Below, piece by piece: positions 16,857 to 24,843 of a DNA stretch of 49,513 nucleotides. The stretch is from DAOUCP01 sp034432155 (lineage in GTDB: Bacteria > Chloroflexota > Anaerolineae > Epilineales > Epilineaceae): contig DAOUCP010000120.1 of NCBI GenBank assembly GCA_034432155.1, forward strand, positions 1-49,513. The letters are read 5' to 3'. The first letter of the stretch is position 1; every line of letters begins with the position of its first letter. The translations under genes were made by a program, and so were the position numbers. The notes beneath the pieces were generated by a model. It searched no databases. It was not told the origin of the DNA and saw nothing but the letters and a program-made list of their open reading frames with translations.

Positions 16857-17042
16857 ATGCGAACCAACGTAGCGCGGTTCTGGCGCGATGAGCAAGGTGC
16901 CGAGATGGTGGAGTGGGCGGTGGTCACCATCCTGCTACTCGGCTTCACGGCATTCATCTTGATCATGATCCAGGACGAACTGAAGCGGCTTCTCGAGGCC
17001 GTGTTCGACGCTCTGCAGCGCGATCCCCCCGATCAGTATTAG
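16857..17042 (+). CDS. flp: Second Flp-type pilin
   Basis: This 61-residue prepilin shares its N-terminus with the first: an arginine-rich leader, Gly14 followed by AEMVEW, and a hydrophobic helix to about residue 39. It then ends in a short amphipathic tail with no cysteine. This is the standard Flp size. The ATG at 16857 has GGAGG 4 bases upstream. It is 142 bp after the first pilin and downstream of the hairpin, so it is probably made in smaller amounts and may be a minor subunit. Confidence 0.85.
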   Translation: MRTNVARFWRDEQGAEMVEWAVVTILLLGFTAFILIMIQDELKRLLEAVFDALQRDPPDQY

Positions 17043-17179
17043 CGATCGCGGTCCTTGACGAGCCTGGTAAGGATGGCGTCCGGCTGGTGGGGCCGGGTGG
17101 TCCGACGGCCATGCCAATGGTGTGCCCGGTCGGAAGAAGAGACGCCTGGCTCGGGGCGCGAGTAGGGAGGGATGGAGCA

Positions 17180-17698
17180 GTGAGGCCGCCCACCGACGTC
17201 GTGGCATGGAAGTTGGTCGTCCAGGTGGCTCTTGTCGTCTGGATGGCCGCGGTGGCGGTGGTGGACCATCGGCAAGGGCGTGTGCCGAACGCGCTTACCG
17301 CCCCGGTTATGTTGGGCATGGGCGGCTATCGGGTGTTCGAGGCCATCGGCGGGGAGTACGTCCGGTTGCTCCTGTTCGCGGTCTGGGCCATTCTCTTCGG
17401 CCTGTGGGGGCTGCACTTTATGGGCGGCGGCGACGCCAAGTTCCTGATGGCCCTGTTCGCCCTGTTCCCGTACATGGAGTTCGTCGGGGTGTTGGCACTG
17501 ATCTTGCTCGTGGAGATGGTGCCGATCCTCGTCTTCGGGGCTCTGCGGTCGGCGCCGCGGTCGGCGCTGCGCGGACTGAGGGATCGCCTGGTCACAATGC
17601 AGGTTCTGCCAACCGAGGCGGAGCTGCTCTCGCGAGGGAGACGATACGCCTGGACCTTCGCCGTGCCAGGGATCGTGTACGCCTTGTTGTACTGGTAA
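17180..17698 (+). CDS. cpaA: Prepilin peptidase, CpaA/TadV family
   Basis: This 172-residue polytopic membrane aspartyl protease should cleave and possibly methylate the Flp and TadE prepilins. The two expected aspartates are visible: one in VDHRQGRVPN after the first helix and one in the GGGDAK motif (GxGD family) after the third. Length fits the short TadV class without the N-terminal methylase domain. The GTG at 17180 is chosen because GGAGG lies 9 bases upstream. An in-frame ATG lies further left, in sequence with no family features. It sits between the pilins and the TadE genes. Confidence 0.87.
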   Translation: MRPPTDVVAWKLVVQVALVVWMAAVAVVDHRQGRVPNALTAPVMLGMGGYRVFEAIGGEYVRLLLFAVWAILFGLWGLHFMGGGDAKFLMALFALFPYMEFVGVLALILLVEMVPILVFGALRSAPRSALRGLRDRLVTMQVLPTEAELLSRGRRYAWTFAVPGIVYALLYW

Positions 17699-17733
17699 CC
17701 CGGTGTGGGGAGAACGAGTCGGAGGGCACAGCC

Positions 17734-18300
17734 ATGATGGATAGGCGAGCGCAAGGGACCCTTGGTGGGAATCCGCCGAGGCAAGGGTTCGACGCGCCCT
17801 GGGGCTGGCGTCGGCTTCTGGGCGCTACCGCCTCGGCAAGGCGAGTGGTGTCCCGATTCCGCCGAGACGCCAGGGGTGATACCGGCACTCTGGCGATGCT
17901 CATGCTGCCGGCGATCCTGCTGGTCTTTCTCACTGGCGTCAAAGTCTGGGAGGTGATCAGCATCCGTACGTCGCTGAACACCGGGGTCGCCCTGGCCACG
18001 CGGTACCTGTCCCTGTATCCGCCGCGGGATGTGAACGAGACCTTGTGGGCCGAGGTCGCGGAGCGCTTCGTGTACGCCGAGCTGCTGAACAACGCGTTCG
18101 TCGACGCGGTGCACGTCAACAACCGCCTGGTCCCGGTGACCGTTTCCCTGACGGACGGCAGCAACCAGTGCACCGACAACTTTGTGGTGACGGCGACCTA
18201 CCCACTCAACGTCGAGTTCCGTCTGGGTCGGTGGGCGATGCCGCGAATGCAGTGGGCTCAGCTCACCGAGTCGCAACTGGGGGAGGTGGTCTGTGACTAG
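17734..18300 (+). CDS. tadE: TadE-like minor pilin
   Basis: This 188-residue protein has a basic N-terminus, a RGDTGTLAMLMLPA-type prepilin-like boundary, one membrane helix (about 53-75) and an extracytoplasmic domain. TadE-type pseudopilins are processed by the prepilin peptidase and help pilus assembly. Here the boundary has Gly-Asp-Thr-Gly and no clear Glu at position 5. The start has GGAGGG 7 bases upstream. It overlaps the next TadE gene by 8 bp. Confidence 0.75.
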   Translation: MMDRRAQGTLGGNPPRQGFDAPWGWRRLLGATASARRVVSRFRRDARGDTGTLAMLMLPAILLVFLTGVKVWEVISIRTSLNTGVALATRYLSLYPPRDVNETLWAEVAERFVYAELLNNAFVDAVHVNNRLVPVTVSLTDGSNQCTDNFVVTATYPLNVEFRLGRWAMPRMQWAQLTESQLGEVVCD

Positions 18301-18991
18301 TAGGCCTGTCCGTTGGGGCGCCAAGGCGCGCTCGCTGGTCCATCTGGCCCGACGCTTCATCCACGATCGGCGGGGCGACGCGCTGGTCCAGTTCGTCCTT
18401 GTGCTGCCGATCCTGGTCTTGGTCGTCCTGGCGCTGTACGCCGTCTTTATGGCGTACGCAGCCCGCAGCAACCTGTGCACCGCGGTGTGGGAGGCGGCTC
18501 GTTACCTGCAAGTCGAGGGTCCGCTGCTTGCGGTGGACGGCATGCCTGATCCCTACCCGAGTGAGTGGCAGCGCATCGCCTTCGACGTGATCAACTCCGA
18601 GCTAAAGAGCAGCACGATGTCGACGATGCAGCTCCGCGATCTGAACGACGTGACGGTCGGCCCGCCGACGGCGCGGCGCTCCAACAAGGAAATGTATGAA
18701 ATCACCGCCGAGAACGTGGAGCAAGACTGGTTCTTCGTTCGAGCGACGGTCTATATCTCCAATCCGCTGGCCTTCATGATCCAGGGACTGGGGGCGGGCA
18801 ACACCATCAAAGTGACCTGCCAGGGTACTGGCTTTTTCGAGTCACCGCCCATCGGGCCCACCCCGGGCGGTGGCCCGGGCGTGCCGCGGTATGTGAACTG
18901 TCCCCCGGTGGGGCTTTGCACTCCGGGACCTGAGTTCACGCCGGATCCGCGCACGCCCACGCCGACCTGCCCGCCCTGCAAGAAGCGCTAA
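18293..18991 (+). CDS. tadE: TadE-like minor pilin with Pro-rich tail
   Basis: This 232-residue protein has a basic N-terminus, an RRGDALVQFVLVLP prepilin-like boundary and one membrane helix (about 30-57). An extracytoplasmic domain follows, and then a Pro/Gly/Cys-rich tail ending TPTPTCPPCKKR. The GTG start lies 6 bases after GGGGGAGG and overlaps the preceding stop by 8 bp. The tail cysteines (four after residue about 190) may form disulfides or attach the protein to the envelope (inference). Confidence 0.75.
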   Translation: MTSRPVRWGAKARSLVHLARRFIHDRRGDALVQFVLVLPILVLVVLALYAVFMAYAARSNLCTAVWEAARYLQVEGPLLAVDGMPDPYPSEWQRIAFDVINSELKSSTMSTMQLRDLNDVTVGPPTARRSNKEMYEITAENVEQDWFFVRATVYISNPLAFMIQGLGAGNTIKVTCQGTGFFESPPIGPTPGGGPGVPRYVNCPPVGLCTPGPEFTPDPRTPTPTCPPCKKR

Positions 18992-19001
18992 GGAGCCAGG
19001 C

Positions 19002-19808
19002 ATGAGGACATCCCGACGGTGGTGGCGCGATTCCCTGCACCGAGCGAAGCATCGCTTGGCCCGGTGGCGTGCCGACGAGCGCGGCACGTCGTTGGTCACG
19101 ACGGCCCTTACGCTTCCCATACTGGCGGTCATCCTCCTGGGTATCTACTACCTCTTCATCGTCATGTCCCAGAAGCTGGCGCTGAACAACGGCGTCACGG
19201 ATGCGGCGCGGTACATCTCCGAGAACGCCCGCTACTGGAACATCGATCCCACCGGACGATCGGGAGTGGCTGGCGACTTGCTGCCGGCCGGCTACTACGA
19301 CCAGGAGGCCCGCCGCATCGTAGAGAGCCGCCTGCGCGACACCATCCTCTACAACACCGAGACGCTCTCCGAGACCCTTCAGGTCTGGGTGGAGGAGCCG
19401 CTGCTGGCCTACGCGCCGGGCGCTGCCCAGGAGCCGGTCGATTCCGGGGACGGGGCCCGGGTGCTATGCGACCCCGATCACGACTTGCCGGGCGAATGGC
19501 GGGACATGCAGAACGTCAGGTTCCGGGTGTACGCCCGCTTCAAGATCCCGTTCTTCGTGATTCGGATTCCATACATGGACGAGTTCACGGTAACCATTAG
19601 CGACCGGGCGATCGGCTACGTGCAGTGTCCGCGCTGGAAGGGCAAGCGCGAACAGGGCGACTACGACAAGTCCAAGTGGATCGCCGCGGAGGGTCCCGCT
19701 TTCGTCTTCCGAGCCCTTTCGACGCCGGCCATTCCGCCTACCGTGACAGGCACCTTGCCTCCCACGGCAACGGCAACGCGGATTCCGACTCCCACGCCAC
19801 GGCCGTAG
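19002..19808 (+). CDS. tadE: TadE-like minor pilin with Thr/Pro tail
   Basis: This 268-residue protein repeats the family layout: basic leader, DERGTSLVTTALTLP boundary, a membrane helix (about 30-55) and a large extracytoplasmic domain. It ends with a Thr/Pro tail (TATATRIPTPTPRP). AAGGAG precedes the ATG. It closes the Tad locus; no secretin, TadD lipoprotein or further pilus gene follows. Three TadE-like genes in a row suggest a heteromeric tip or priming complex. Confidence 0.75.
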   Translation: MRTSRRWWRDSLHRAKHRLARWRADERGTSLVTTALTLPILAVILLGIYYLFIVMSQKLALNNGVTDAARYISENARYWNIDPTGRSGVAGDLLPAGYYDQEARRIVESRLRDTILYNTETLSETLQVWVEEPLLAYAPGAAQEPVDSGDGARVLCDPDHDLPGEWRDMQNVRFRVYARFKIPFFVIRIPYMDEFTVTISDRAIGYVQCPRWKGKREQGDYDKSKWIAAEGPAFVFRALSTPAIPPTVTGTLPPTATATRIPTPTPRP

Positions 19809-19880
19809 CTGCGCCTTTTGCGATCGGGCCGGGTTCGGGGGCACCGAATCGGCTGGCCGCGCCGCCCAGTCCCGCTGGCG

Positions 19881-19909
19881 TTGACGCCGCCCGCAGGGGC
19901 GTCTAGGAT
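19881..19909 (+). promoter_or_regulatory. Promoter of proS
   Basis: TTGACG (19881-19886), a 17-bp spacer and TAGGAT (19904-19909) form a good sigma70-type promoter 48 bp before the proS start. Confidence 0.65.
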
Positions 19910-19957
19910 TGCGCGCTCGTCGGCTGCGGGACCACATTGCCCACCAAGGGATTCACC

Positions 19958-21379
19958 ATGGCGGAACGAATCACTCTCCGTTCGCACAACTATTCGCAGT
20001 GGTACCTGGACGTCATTCGCGAGGCGCAACTCGCGGACTACGGTCCGGTGCGCGGCACCATGGTCATCCGGCCATACGGCTACGCCCTTTGGGAGAATGT
20101 GCAGCGCTCTTTGGATGCCGCCTTCCGGGCGACGGGTCACCAGAATGCCTACTTCCCGATGTTCATCCCCAAGAGCTTCCTGGAACGAGAGCGGGAGCAC
20201 GTGGAGGGCTTCTCGCCGGAGCTGGCGGTGGTCACGATCGGCGGCGGCAAGGAGCTCGACGAGCCGCTGGTGGTCCGACCGACGTCGGAGACCATCATCA
20301 ACGCCATGTATGCCGAGTGGATCCATTCGTACCGCGATCTGCCGATGCTTCTCAACCAGTGGGTGAACGTCGTTCGCTGGGAGCTGCGCACCCGGCCGTT
20401 CTTGCGAACGCTGGAGTTCCTGTGGCAAGAAGGCCACACCGCCCACGCCACAGCCGAAGAGGCCGAGGAGGAGGCCCTGCGCATCCTCGAGATCTACCGC
20501 CGCTTCGCGGTGGAGGAAGCAGCGGTGCCGGTGGTTGCCGGCCTCAAGACCGAGCGCGAGCGTTTTGCCGGAGCGGTGCGGTCGTACACCATCGAGGCGC
20601 TCTTGGGCGATGGCAGAGCCCTCCAGTCGGCCACCAGCCACTTCCTGGGCCAGAACTTCGCCCGAGCGTTCCAGATCCAGTTCCTGGACGCGGACAACCA
20701 ACTCCAGTATGTCTGGCAGACAAGCTGGGGCCTGTCCACGCGATTCATTGGCGCCATCATCATGACCCACGGCGATGACCAGGGGCTGCGCCTGCCGCCG
20801 CGGCTGGCCCCCATCCAGGCGGTGATTGTCCCCATTTGGCGATCCAGCGACGAGCGGAGTTCGGTGCTGGCGTCTGCTCAGGCGCTGCACGCAGAACTGC
20901 AAGGCTGGCGTGTGCACCTGGACGCCCGCGACGAGCGTCCCGGCTGGAAGTTCACCGACTGGGAGATTCGCGGCGTGCCACTGCGCATCGAACTTGGCCC
21001 ACGGGACCTGGACCAGGGCACTGTGGTTGTCGTGCGCCGCGACACGGGGCAGAAAGAAACGGTAGCGCGCTCGCAACTGCCGTCGCGCATCCCCGCATTC
21101 TTGGAGGCAGTGCAGGCCGAAATGCTGGCGCAGGCCGAGACATTCCTGCACCACAACACTCGCGAAGCCGTCGACATGCCAAGCTTTCTTACGGCTCTCG
21201 AAGCGGGTGGGTTCGTGCGGGTGTTCTGGGCCGGAACGGCCGAGGACGAAAGCCGCATCCAGGAGGCAACGGGGGCCACAGCACGTTGCCTGCCCCTCGA
21301 GCAGCCGAATGGCTCGGGTGTTTGCTTCTACACCGGCCAACCAACGAGCACCGTGGCGCTCTTCGCGCGAGCATACTGA
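19958..21379 (+). CDS. proS: Prolyl-tRNA synthetase, archaeal/eukaryotic type
   Basis: This 473-residue class II synthetase charges tRNA-Pro in the cytoplasm. The short length, the absence of the bacterial editing insertion and motifs such as RPTSETI, LRTLEFLWQEGHTAHAT and QATSHFLGQNFA-like (here LQSATSHFLGQNF) place it in the archaeal/eukaryotic-type group also found in some bacteria, including Chloroflexota and Deinococcota. The C-terminal anticodon-binding and zinc-like domains follow. The ATG at 19958 has AAGGGA 6 bases upstream; the in-frame TTG at 19937 has no such site. It has its own promoter and no operon partner. Confidence 0.95.
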   Translation: MAERITLRSHNYSQWYLDVIREAQLADYGPVRGTMVIRPYGYALWENVQRSLDAAFRATGHQNAYFPMFIPKSFLEREREHVEGFSPELAVVTIGGGKELDEPLVVRPTSETIINAMYAEWIHSYRDLPMLLNQWVNVVRWELRTRPFLRTLEFLWQEGHTAHATAEEAEEEALRILEIYRRFAVEEAAVPVVAGLKTERERFAGAVRSYTIEALLGDGRALQSATSHFLGQNFARAFQIQFLDADNQLQYVWQTSWGLSTRFIGAIIMTHGDDQGLRLPPRLAPIQAVIVPIWRSSDERSSVLASAQALHAELQGWRVHLDARDERPGWKFTDWEIRGVPLRIELGPRDLDQGTVVVVRRDTGQKETVARSQLPSRIPAFLEAVQAEMLAQAETFLHHNTREAVDMPSFLTALEAGGFVRVFWAGTAEDESRIQEATGATARCLPLEQPNGSGVCFYTGQPTSTVALFARAY

Positions 21380-21527
21380 GGAGTCCCCCAGTTCGGCCGC
21401 GGGCGCCACGGGGGATGAACATGGCGTGACACGCATCATTCTCTGAGGAGGCGCGAATCGCCCCCGGCCCCAGCGCTCGAGGGACACCCGCAAGGGCCCC
21501 AAGACTGCGAGCGCAGACGAAGGTGGT

Positions 21528-21556
21528 TTGTGTTGGCGCGTGGTGTGTGATATACT
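21528..21556 (+). promoter_or_regulatory. Promoter of the orphan gene at 21608
   Basis: TTGTGT (21528-21533), a 17-bp spacer and TATACT (21551-21556, five of six consensus) precede the gene by about 50 bp. An AAAGG ribosome-binding site follows. Confidence 0.6.
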
Positions 21557-21607
21557 GGGGCAGAGGTTTCGTCAGCAACATTCTTGGACCAGAGAAAGGT
21601 GGTACTG

Positions 21608-21994
21608 ATGGCATTACGTTCGAAGGTCGTGTGGATGCCCAAGCGGGGCGTATCGGTCAACAGCCTTGCGGTACGGCGTCTCCGTGAGGTCCGTCAGGAG
21701 ATGGGCGAGGAACGTCTGTCGCAAATCCGCAAGCACTACGAGGATGTGAGCCGAGCGATGGCGCAACTCTCGGACATCGAGGCGCAGTCGGTGCTGCTGG
21801 CAGCGGCGAGCGACTACACGCTCGATGCTCTTCTGGAGAAGGCTTCGCGTCCCTATACCCTGACTACCCAACGAGAGAAGCGGATTGCCATGTACGTTGC
21901 GGATCTCGTCGCGGGGGGAATGTCGGAGGAAGCTGCTCTCGAGTTGGCGAATAAGCACTTTCCGCCACGACAGCGACGTGGCCGCTCGGCGTAG
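21608..21994 (+). CDS. Small basic protein of unknown function
   Basis: I do not recognise this 128-residue protein. It is basic at both ends (MALRSKVV start, RQRRGRSA end) and mostly helical between. It has no signal peptide, membrane helix or cysteine. Residues about 95-115 (YVADLVAGGMSEEAALELANKHFP) resemble short UBA- or helical-hairpin-like elements, but this is weak. The ATG at 21608 follows GAAAGGTGG. It has its own promoter and a strong terminator, so it is expressed alone. It could be a nucleic-acid-binding protein, judging by charge only. Confidence 0.75.
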   Translation: MALRSKVVWMPKRGVSVNSLAVRRLREVRQEMGEERLSQIRKHYEDVSRAMAQLSDIEAQSVLLAAASDYTLDALLEKASRPYTLTTQREKRIAMYVADLVAGGMSEEAALELANKHFPPRQRRGRSA

Positions 21995-22059
21995 CGGTGG
22001 ATTCGGTCCGTGCCGCGCAGTCGCAGCCGACTGACGTGGGGCATGGCCAACGCACTGCC

Positions 22060-22105
22060 ACGGGGCTGCCGTTGCCCACTGGGACCCGGCAGCCCCGTTT
22101 TCGTT
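22060..22105 (+). terminator. Intrinsic terminator after the orphan gene
   Basis: A perfect 12-bp stem (ACGGGGCTGCCG with CGGCAGCCCCGT) around a 15-base loop is followed by TTTTCGTT. It should end the transcript of the gene at 21608 before hutI. Confidence 0.85.
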
Positions 22106-22194
22106 ACAGCTTGGCGGCTGCAGCCGGCCTGCGTTGCTGCTGACTTAGCGGCTGGCTAGCACGCCAAGCGGTGCGCCGCCTAGGAGGGGGAACG

Positions 22195-23499
22195 ATGCCC
22201 GGCGATGACAAGTCTCGTGGCCCGCGCCCTGTGGACCTCGTTCTAGACCACGCCACCGTCGCCACGGTGGCCCGAGGCCAAGGACCATTGGCTGGCGCGT
22301 GGCAGAGCGCGGTAGACGTTGTCCACGATGCCGCCATCGCCGTTGCCGACGGACGACTGGCCGCCGTCGGCGTCCGCAGCGAGGTGCTCCCCGGTGTCGA
22401 TCCGGTGGTCTACCAGGACTTGGCTGGGCGTGCCGTGGTGCCGGGCTTCGTGGATGCGCACAGCCATCTGGTCTGGGCCGGCAGCCGCATCGACGAGTTC
22501 GAGCAGCGACTGCGGGGCGCGACCTATCTGGAGATCATGGCCTCGGGTGGGGGGATCGCAACCACGGTGCGTGCGAGCCGTGCGGCAACCCCTGAGGCGC
22601 TCTTGGCCAGCGCCTTGGCGCGTCTGGACGGAATGATGATGGCTGGCACGACGACTTGCGAGGCCAAGACCGGCTACGGGCTGTCGACCGACGAGGAGCT
22701 TCGCCAGCTCGCCATTCTGGCTGAAGCCGACGCGCGCCATCCCGTCCACGTCGTGCCGACCTTCCTAGGAGCCCATGCTGTGCCCGAGGAGTGGCTCGGC
22801 CGCGCCGACGAGTACATCGCTGTGGTCTGTGAGGAGATGCTGCCGGCGGTGGCCCGGCGCTATCCCCACGCCTTCTGCGACGTGTTTTGCGACGAGGGTG
22901 CTTTCACGCTCGAGCAAGCGGCCCGGGTGCTGGGCCGAGCGCGGGAGCTAGGACTCCGATTGAAGGCGCACAGCGACGAGTTCGCCTGTCTGGGCTGCAC
23001 GTCTCTGGCCGCCAACCATGGCGCGACGAGCGTCGACCACCTGGTCGCCACGACGCCCTCCGAAATGGCTGCCCTGGCGGCCTCGGGTACCGTGGCCGTG
23101 CTCCTGCCTGGCACTACCTTCGGGCTGGGTGGGAACCGCTATGCCGACGGGCGGGCCTTTGTGGAGCGCCAGGTGCCGGTCGCCCTCGGCACAGACTTCA
23201 ACCCTGGGACCTGCCCCTGCTTGAGCATGCCCTTCATTTTGGCGCTGGCCTGTCGCTACCTGGGGCTGACGCCAGCCGAAGCCTTGGTGGCGGCGACCCG
23301 CAATGCCGCCTATGCCTGCGGCCTGGGGGAAACGGTGGGACGCCTGGCGGCTGGCTGGGCAGCGGATCTGGTGGTCTTGGAGGCTTCCGACTACCGCGAA
23401 CTGGCTTACTGGATCGCGCCGGACGCCGTAAGCGGGGTCATGATCGGCGGTGTCTGGCGACGGCCACTTGGCGCAGCACGGTACCGGACCGAGCCATGA
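22195..23499 (+). CDS. hutI: Imidazolonepropionase
   Basis: This 434-residue metal-dependent amidohydrolase opens the imidazolone ring to N-formimino-L-glutamate in histidine breakdown. The metal-binding pair His89/His91 in VDAHSHLVW is visible. PTFLGAHAVP, LKAHSDEF and the late GTDFNPGT complete the active site in family order. Length is close to the usual 400-420 with a slightly longer N-terminus. GGAGGGGGAACG precedes the ATG at 22195. No other hut gene is in the window, so the rest of the pathway must lie elsewhere. It ends 4 bp before the oppositely oriented small membrane protein gene. Confidence 0.95.
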   Translation: MPGDDKSRGPRPVDLVLDHATVATVARGQGPLAGAWQSAVDVVHDAAIAVADGRLAAVGVRSEVLPGVDPVVYQDLAGRAVVPGFVDAHSHLVWAGSRIDEFEQRLRGATYLEIMASGGGIATTVRASRAATPEALLASALARLDGMMMAGTTTCEAKTGYGLSTDEELRQLAILAEADARHPVHVVPTFLGAHAVPEEWLGRADEYIAVVCEEMLPAVARRYPHAFCDVFCDEGAFTLEQAARVLGRARELGLRLKAHSDEFACLGCTSLAANHGATSVDHLVATTPSEMAALAASGTVAVLLPGTTFGLGGNRYADGRAFVERQVPVALGTDFNPGTCPCLSMPFILALACRYLGLTPAEALVAATRNAAYACGLGETVGRLAAGWAADLVVLEASDYRELAYWIAPDAVSGVMIGGVWRRPLGAARYRTEP

Positions 23500-23503
23500 C
23501 CAC

Positions 23504-23623
23504 TTAGAACAGCACGTAGCCGAAGAGAGCAATGACCATCGATACGGCCACGAGGAGGCCCACCACGATCATGACCTTCTCGCTGAAGCTTCTCTTTCGT
23601 GCCGTCCGGCCCTTCCTGGCCAC
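23504..23623 (-). CDS. 39-residue single-pass membrane protein
   Basis: A GTG at 23621-23623 preceded by AAAGGAGA, with 7 bases between, opens a 39-codon frame that ends at TAA 23504-23506. The product has a basic N-terminal half (ARKGRTARKRSFSEK) and a hydrophobic C-terminal helix (VMIVVGLLVAVSMVIALFGYVLF spans about residues 17-39, given here only as its hydrophobic extent). This positive-inside layout predicts a tail-anchored membrane protein. I do not recognise it. It converges on hutI with a 4-bp gap. The excellent ribosome-binding site and clean domain design are the evidence that it is real. Confidence 0.6.
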   Translation of the reverse strand: MARKGRTARKRSFSEKVMIVVGLLVAVSMVIALFGYVLF

Positions 23624-23748
23624 GCTCGAATCTCCTTTGCTGCCTGCCTGCTGGGTGTCTCCCAATGAGACACCGCCGTCGGCGGGACATTATAAGGAGA
23701 GCGGCCAGCGGGCACAACCAGGGTGCCGTTGGCCGCCCCCCGCTCTGC

Positions 23749-24591
23749 CTAAGGCCGGACCAGAATCACGCTGCTAGCCAGAATGACCGCCCAGCCACAC
23801 AGGGCGACCGCCACGAACTCCCTTACCACGCGGCGGCTCAGACGGCCTGCCAGGGCCTGCTGGCTGATGCCTACCTGGCTGTAGAACGCCAGCAACAAGA
23901 GTGCGCCGCCGGACAGCGCCGGCAATCGCCACGCGTTGACGGCCCACATGAGCTCGGCGGTGATGAGCGATACCACGGCGGCATACAGCCAGGTGGTGGC
24001 GACCTGCTCCTCGGTGCTGCGCAGCAGTTCGAGTGCCAGCGGGAACGTCACCAACAAGACGGCCGTGCCAGACAAAAGGCCGCGCACGCCCCAATCGTAA
24101 ATGGTGGCATAGAGTGCGAATGCGGCGCCATATGCAGTGACGTGGATCAGCAGCCGGGCGGCCTGCGGATGGGGCATCCCTGGCACGGCGGCCAGGTACG
24201 TCCCCACGACCACCGCCACCAGCAGCCCGGTGAGGAGAAGGAGGCTCATCAGCCAGTCGACGGGACTGCCGGCTAGCGCCGGAAGCGCTGTCGCCGCCGC
24301 CATGGTGACCAGGCAGGGCAGAATCCAACAGGTCGCCGTATAGCGGAGCGAGACATTGGCCAGCGCCGGTGCAGAGCGGAGCACGTCTTCCATTCCGACT
24401 GCTGCGAGGACCACCAATAGGGCGATGAGAATCGACCGCACGCCCGGCGCCACTCCCAGCGCTGAGCCAAGGACGTTCACCTCGCCCAGGCTCCACGTCG
24501 GCAACCGGGCAACGCTGGCCGCTGCGCTGCTGCCCATGATCAGGCAGACCAACAAGGCGATCCGGTCGGCTGGCGTCGGTTGGCTGAGCAT
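23749..24591 (-). CDS. Polytopic membrane protein of unknown function
   Basis: This 280-residue protein has about eight to nine hydrophobic segments separated by short loops. It resembles uncharacterised Chloroflexota membrane proteins of the DUF5656 type, but that is from memory of the pattern and is tentative. There is no recognisable catalytic motif. The ATG at 24591 is chosen because hydrophobic sequence starts soon after it, whereas the open frame upstream to 24828 is Arg/Gly-rich repeat-derived sequence. No strong ribosome-binding site is seen. It is on the same strand as the mevalonate genes but 252 bp after them, so co-transcription is uncertain. Confidence 0.6.
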   Translation of the reverse strand: MLSQPTPADRIALLVCLIMGSSAAASVARLPTWSLGEVNVLGSALGVAPGVRSILIALLVVLAAVGMEDVLRSAPALANVSLRYTATCWILPCLVTMAAATALPALAGSPVDWLMSLLLLTGLLVAVVVGTYLAAVPGMPHPQAARLLIHVTAYGAAFALYATIYDWGVRGLLSGTAVLLVTFPLALELLRSTEEQVATTWLYAAVVSLITAELMWAVNAWRLPALSGGALLLLAFYSQVGISQQALAGRLSRRVVREFVAVALCGWAVILASSVILVRP

Positions 24592-24632
24592 CGTCCAAGG
24601 CAATGGTACGACCTGCGACCGCGGTGCGCAAC

Positions 24633-24790
24633 CGTCGCCGCCGGGAGGCGAGTCTGCGCCGCGCCGCCATCGCCGCCGCGGGGTGCGTCCCTTCCGGCCC
24701 TCTCCTGACCCTGCGGGGAGATGAGTCTCCGCCGCGCCGCCATGGTCGCCGCTGACGAGTTTCGACCGCCGCGCCGCCGTGGCCGCCCTA
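24633..24790. repeat. Degenerate GC-rich repeat upstream of the membrane protein gene
   Basis: Words of the form GAGTCT(G/C)CGCCGCGCCGCCAT recur starting at 24650, 24723 and, more diverged (GAGTTTCGACCGCCGCGCCG), at 24757, with spacings of 73 and 34 bp. The pattern is irregular and lies in the gap between two leftward genes. Confidence 0.45.
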
Positions 24791-24843
24791 TGGGCGCTGG
24801 CCAGCCGAGGGGCCAAGAACGAGCCCATCGGCCTGCCATCGCG

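Noticed and set aside
19661..21502. 613-codon leftward frame opposite proS
   Set aside because: Antisense shadow of a certain gene, with no recognisable domain.
21380..21527. Terminator or leader RNA after proS
   Set aside because: Only short, imperfect GC palindromes occur and no T-run follows.
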